The translations under genes and the position numbers were made by a program. From Chloromonas sp. AAM2 (taxonomy: Eukaryota; Chlorophyta; Chlorophyceae; Chlamydomonadales; Chlamydomonadaceae): a stretch of 64,000 nt of DNA. The notes under the pieces are model-generated. The model worked only from the letters and a program-made list of their open reading frames with translations, searched no databases and was not told the DNA's origin. Of this stretch, positions 62,701-64,000 are shown piece by piece. The stretch lies in the NCBI GenBank assembly GCA_004335635.1, contig QAXH01003785.1, forward strand, positions 1 to 64,000, read 5' to 3'. Every line of letters starts with the position of its first letter. Within the stretch, counting starts at the first letter, position 1.

Positions 62701-63948
62701 GCAGAGCAGGGCAAGATGTCAGGAAACCGAAGCACAGGAAAAGCAAAGGAAGGGGCAGGCAATGCAAGGCGCGCACTGTTTAGCATCGCTCGCAGACTGG
62801 CCAGGGCACATGCAGGGAAAGCCTTGCATTAATCCAGCTATCGATTGTACCGCCTCTCTCTTGCTTGTCCCGCCTCACTCAGGCATCAGAGAAGGCCTTT
62901 GCTACAGCTGCTGTTGTGGGCAAGGTGCAGCAGCCAGCTAGCACCTCCACACGTGAGCTGCGGTGAAGTGCTGGGCAAGCGCAGGACCCAGTGTATTTCG
63001 TCAACATGGAACAACAGTGAACTCTTTACGTCTTGGTAGCCCAAAGCTGGCATACAAGTGCGGCATCAGATGGTCATGCCCACGGCCGAGCCAGCACCAC
63101 TTGGTGACTGATGCGATGCTTGACGAGCTCAGCCACTTTCAACGGAACGGCAAAGTCACACAGGCGACTCAGCCGTGTGGGTGACCGAGTTATCAACTAC
63201 ATTGTTCTGTTGAGTGCCTTACCTTGTCAGCTCCAGCCCGAGCGAACTCATCACATGGCGACTGACATGACGACCTGGGGACTGCGCAACAGCAGTACAC
63301 ATGCAGGCTGAGATTGGTTGGACTGGACCAGGAGCATGGGGCACCCATGCATGCATCGCCCATGCATCCGTGCCTACCCATGCGCCCTGTGCGCTATCCA
63401 TGCACCCTGTGCACTATCCATGCACCCTGAATGCAGCATGCTCTGCCCATGCGGCCATGTACAGCATGCTCTGCCCGTGCGACCATGCATTGCATGCCCG
63501 TCTATCCATCCCATGCACAGCATGCACTGCCTGTCCATCCATGAACAGCATGCACTGCCTATGCATCCATGCACGGGATGCACATGCATGCAACCCTTGC
63601 ACAACCTGCAACCTGTGGCCATGCATAACCTGTACATCCATGCACTTGCATGGCCTTGCATGGCATGGACTGATGTAGCAAGGGGTACCTGATGTTGCCG
63701 AACTGGTTTGCATGGGCGACAAAAGCAATCATGGCCTTGATGTGCCACGTTTCAACGTGTATGGTCTGCGACTTGGAGACCCGGGTTTCCGCGAAGGCAT
63801 GCCTCACACATTGCGCACCTAGGCCATACGTAGATGTGATGTGGCTTGATAACTCCTGGCCTGCAAGCGTCTTGCCAGTTGCCTCCAACGCGGCAGGTGG
63901 TGCACCTTCAACTCGTGGGCAAATCGCCGAACCTTGGAGAAGAGCAGA
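59706..63948 (-). CDS. Unrecognised coiled-coil-like protein with a duplicated four-exon block (5' end outside or unresolved)
   Basis: I do not recognise the family. Exons seen: 63689-63948, then block A 63223-63281, 62606-62686, 62174-62363, 61817-61984, then block B 61180-61238, 60723-60803, 60202-60391, 59706-60019 (TGA stop). The first three exons of the two blocks have identical lengths (59, 81, 190) and clearly related products, for example LLEDPGSELA versus LLEDPGSESA, PRTWSAPAAAARVTT versus PRTWSAPVAAAHVTT, and the shared SCPAVYEQSEITPASPRPLP. The 81-base exons are helical (EKVVQHLLARNG, EQKFEMLVARCDALSEEL). Block A exon 4 ends in phase 1, which joins block B in frame. Only the last copy has a basic tail (KLKPSKLKRIFSRAK). 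At least one exon between 63282 and 63688 is missing, since phases 2 and 1 do not match, and the start is not found. Two separate tandem genes remain possible. Confidence 0.6.
63340..63665. repeat. CATGCA-rich degenerate repeat region
   Basis: Dozens of CATGCA/CCATGCA units in irregular spacing, with larger imperfect repeats such as CTATCCATGCACCCTG. It lies between the 63689-63948 exon and block A of the coiled-coil gene, probably intronic. It resembles the TGCATG-rich sequence at 24.6-26.3 kb. Confidence 0.75.
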
Positions 63949-64000
63949 CTGCAAATGCGACAAGCGACCATTGTGAACAACACTGCTGGAAAGAGCGTGA

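Noticed and set aside
1..64000. tRNA, rRNA, riboswitch or organellar insertion
   Set aside because: I looked for tRNA-like arms and conserved rRNA segments while reading and found none I could support. A tRNAscan-SE and Rfam scan would settle it.

Overview
The window looks like nuclear DNA from an intron-dense green plant lineage, most likely a chlorophyte green alga. This is an inference from gene content: a land-plant-type SOS1 antiporter with its cytosolic domain, a plant At4g15545-type coiled-coil protein, transportin-SR, and FkbM methyltransferases carrying a Cys-rich CDEG...GTDC.DCG segment. Most genes have many short exons with GT-AG introns, usually of 100 to 600 bp. TAA, TAG and TGA all end genes, so the code is standard. 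There are no bacterial-type operons, no rRNA or tRNA that I could recognise, and one assembly gap of 42 N.

Left part (1-14 kb, minus strand): two tandem SOS1-like Na+/H+ antiporter genes. The right-hand copy (4042-13949) gives a complete 23-exon model of about 1002 residues in which every splice phase agrees. The left-hand copy is cut by the window edge. Its first seven exons have exactly the same lengths as those of its neighbour, but it has lost the Asn-Asp ion-binding pair.

Middle left (14.6-34.1 kb, minus strand): two tandem FkbM-family methyltransferase genes of 582 and 610 residues. Each starts with a type II signal anchor, which suggests Golgi or endomembrane glycan methylation. They are separated by 3.7 kb of TGCATG-rich, partly duplicated sequence. 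The two copies differ by one extra intron in each and by a one-base shift of another intron.

Middle right: RPN6, a 26S proteasome lid subunit (plus strand, 9 exons, complete), and an At4g15545-like coiled-coil protein (plus, 7 exons) lie head to tail. A SAP-domain protein (minus) follows. Next comes a 24-exon transportin-3/MOS14-type importin (minus), which shares a 271-bp divergent promoter region with a ZNHIT2-type HIT zinc-finger protein (plus, 5 exons).

Right end (59.7-64 kb, minus): an unrecognised coiled-coil-like gene that contains two tandem copies of a four-exon block. The block begins and ends in the same splice phase, so it was probably duplicated in frame.

Exon edges were assigned by hand from splice signals, reading-frame phase and paralogue comparison; a few may be off by a base. 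Five introns use GC rather than GT at the donor. At two of these sites the two paralogues share the same GC donor.
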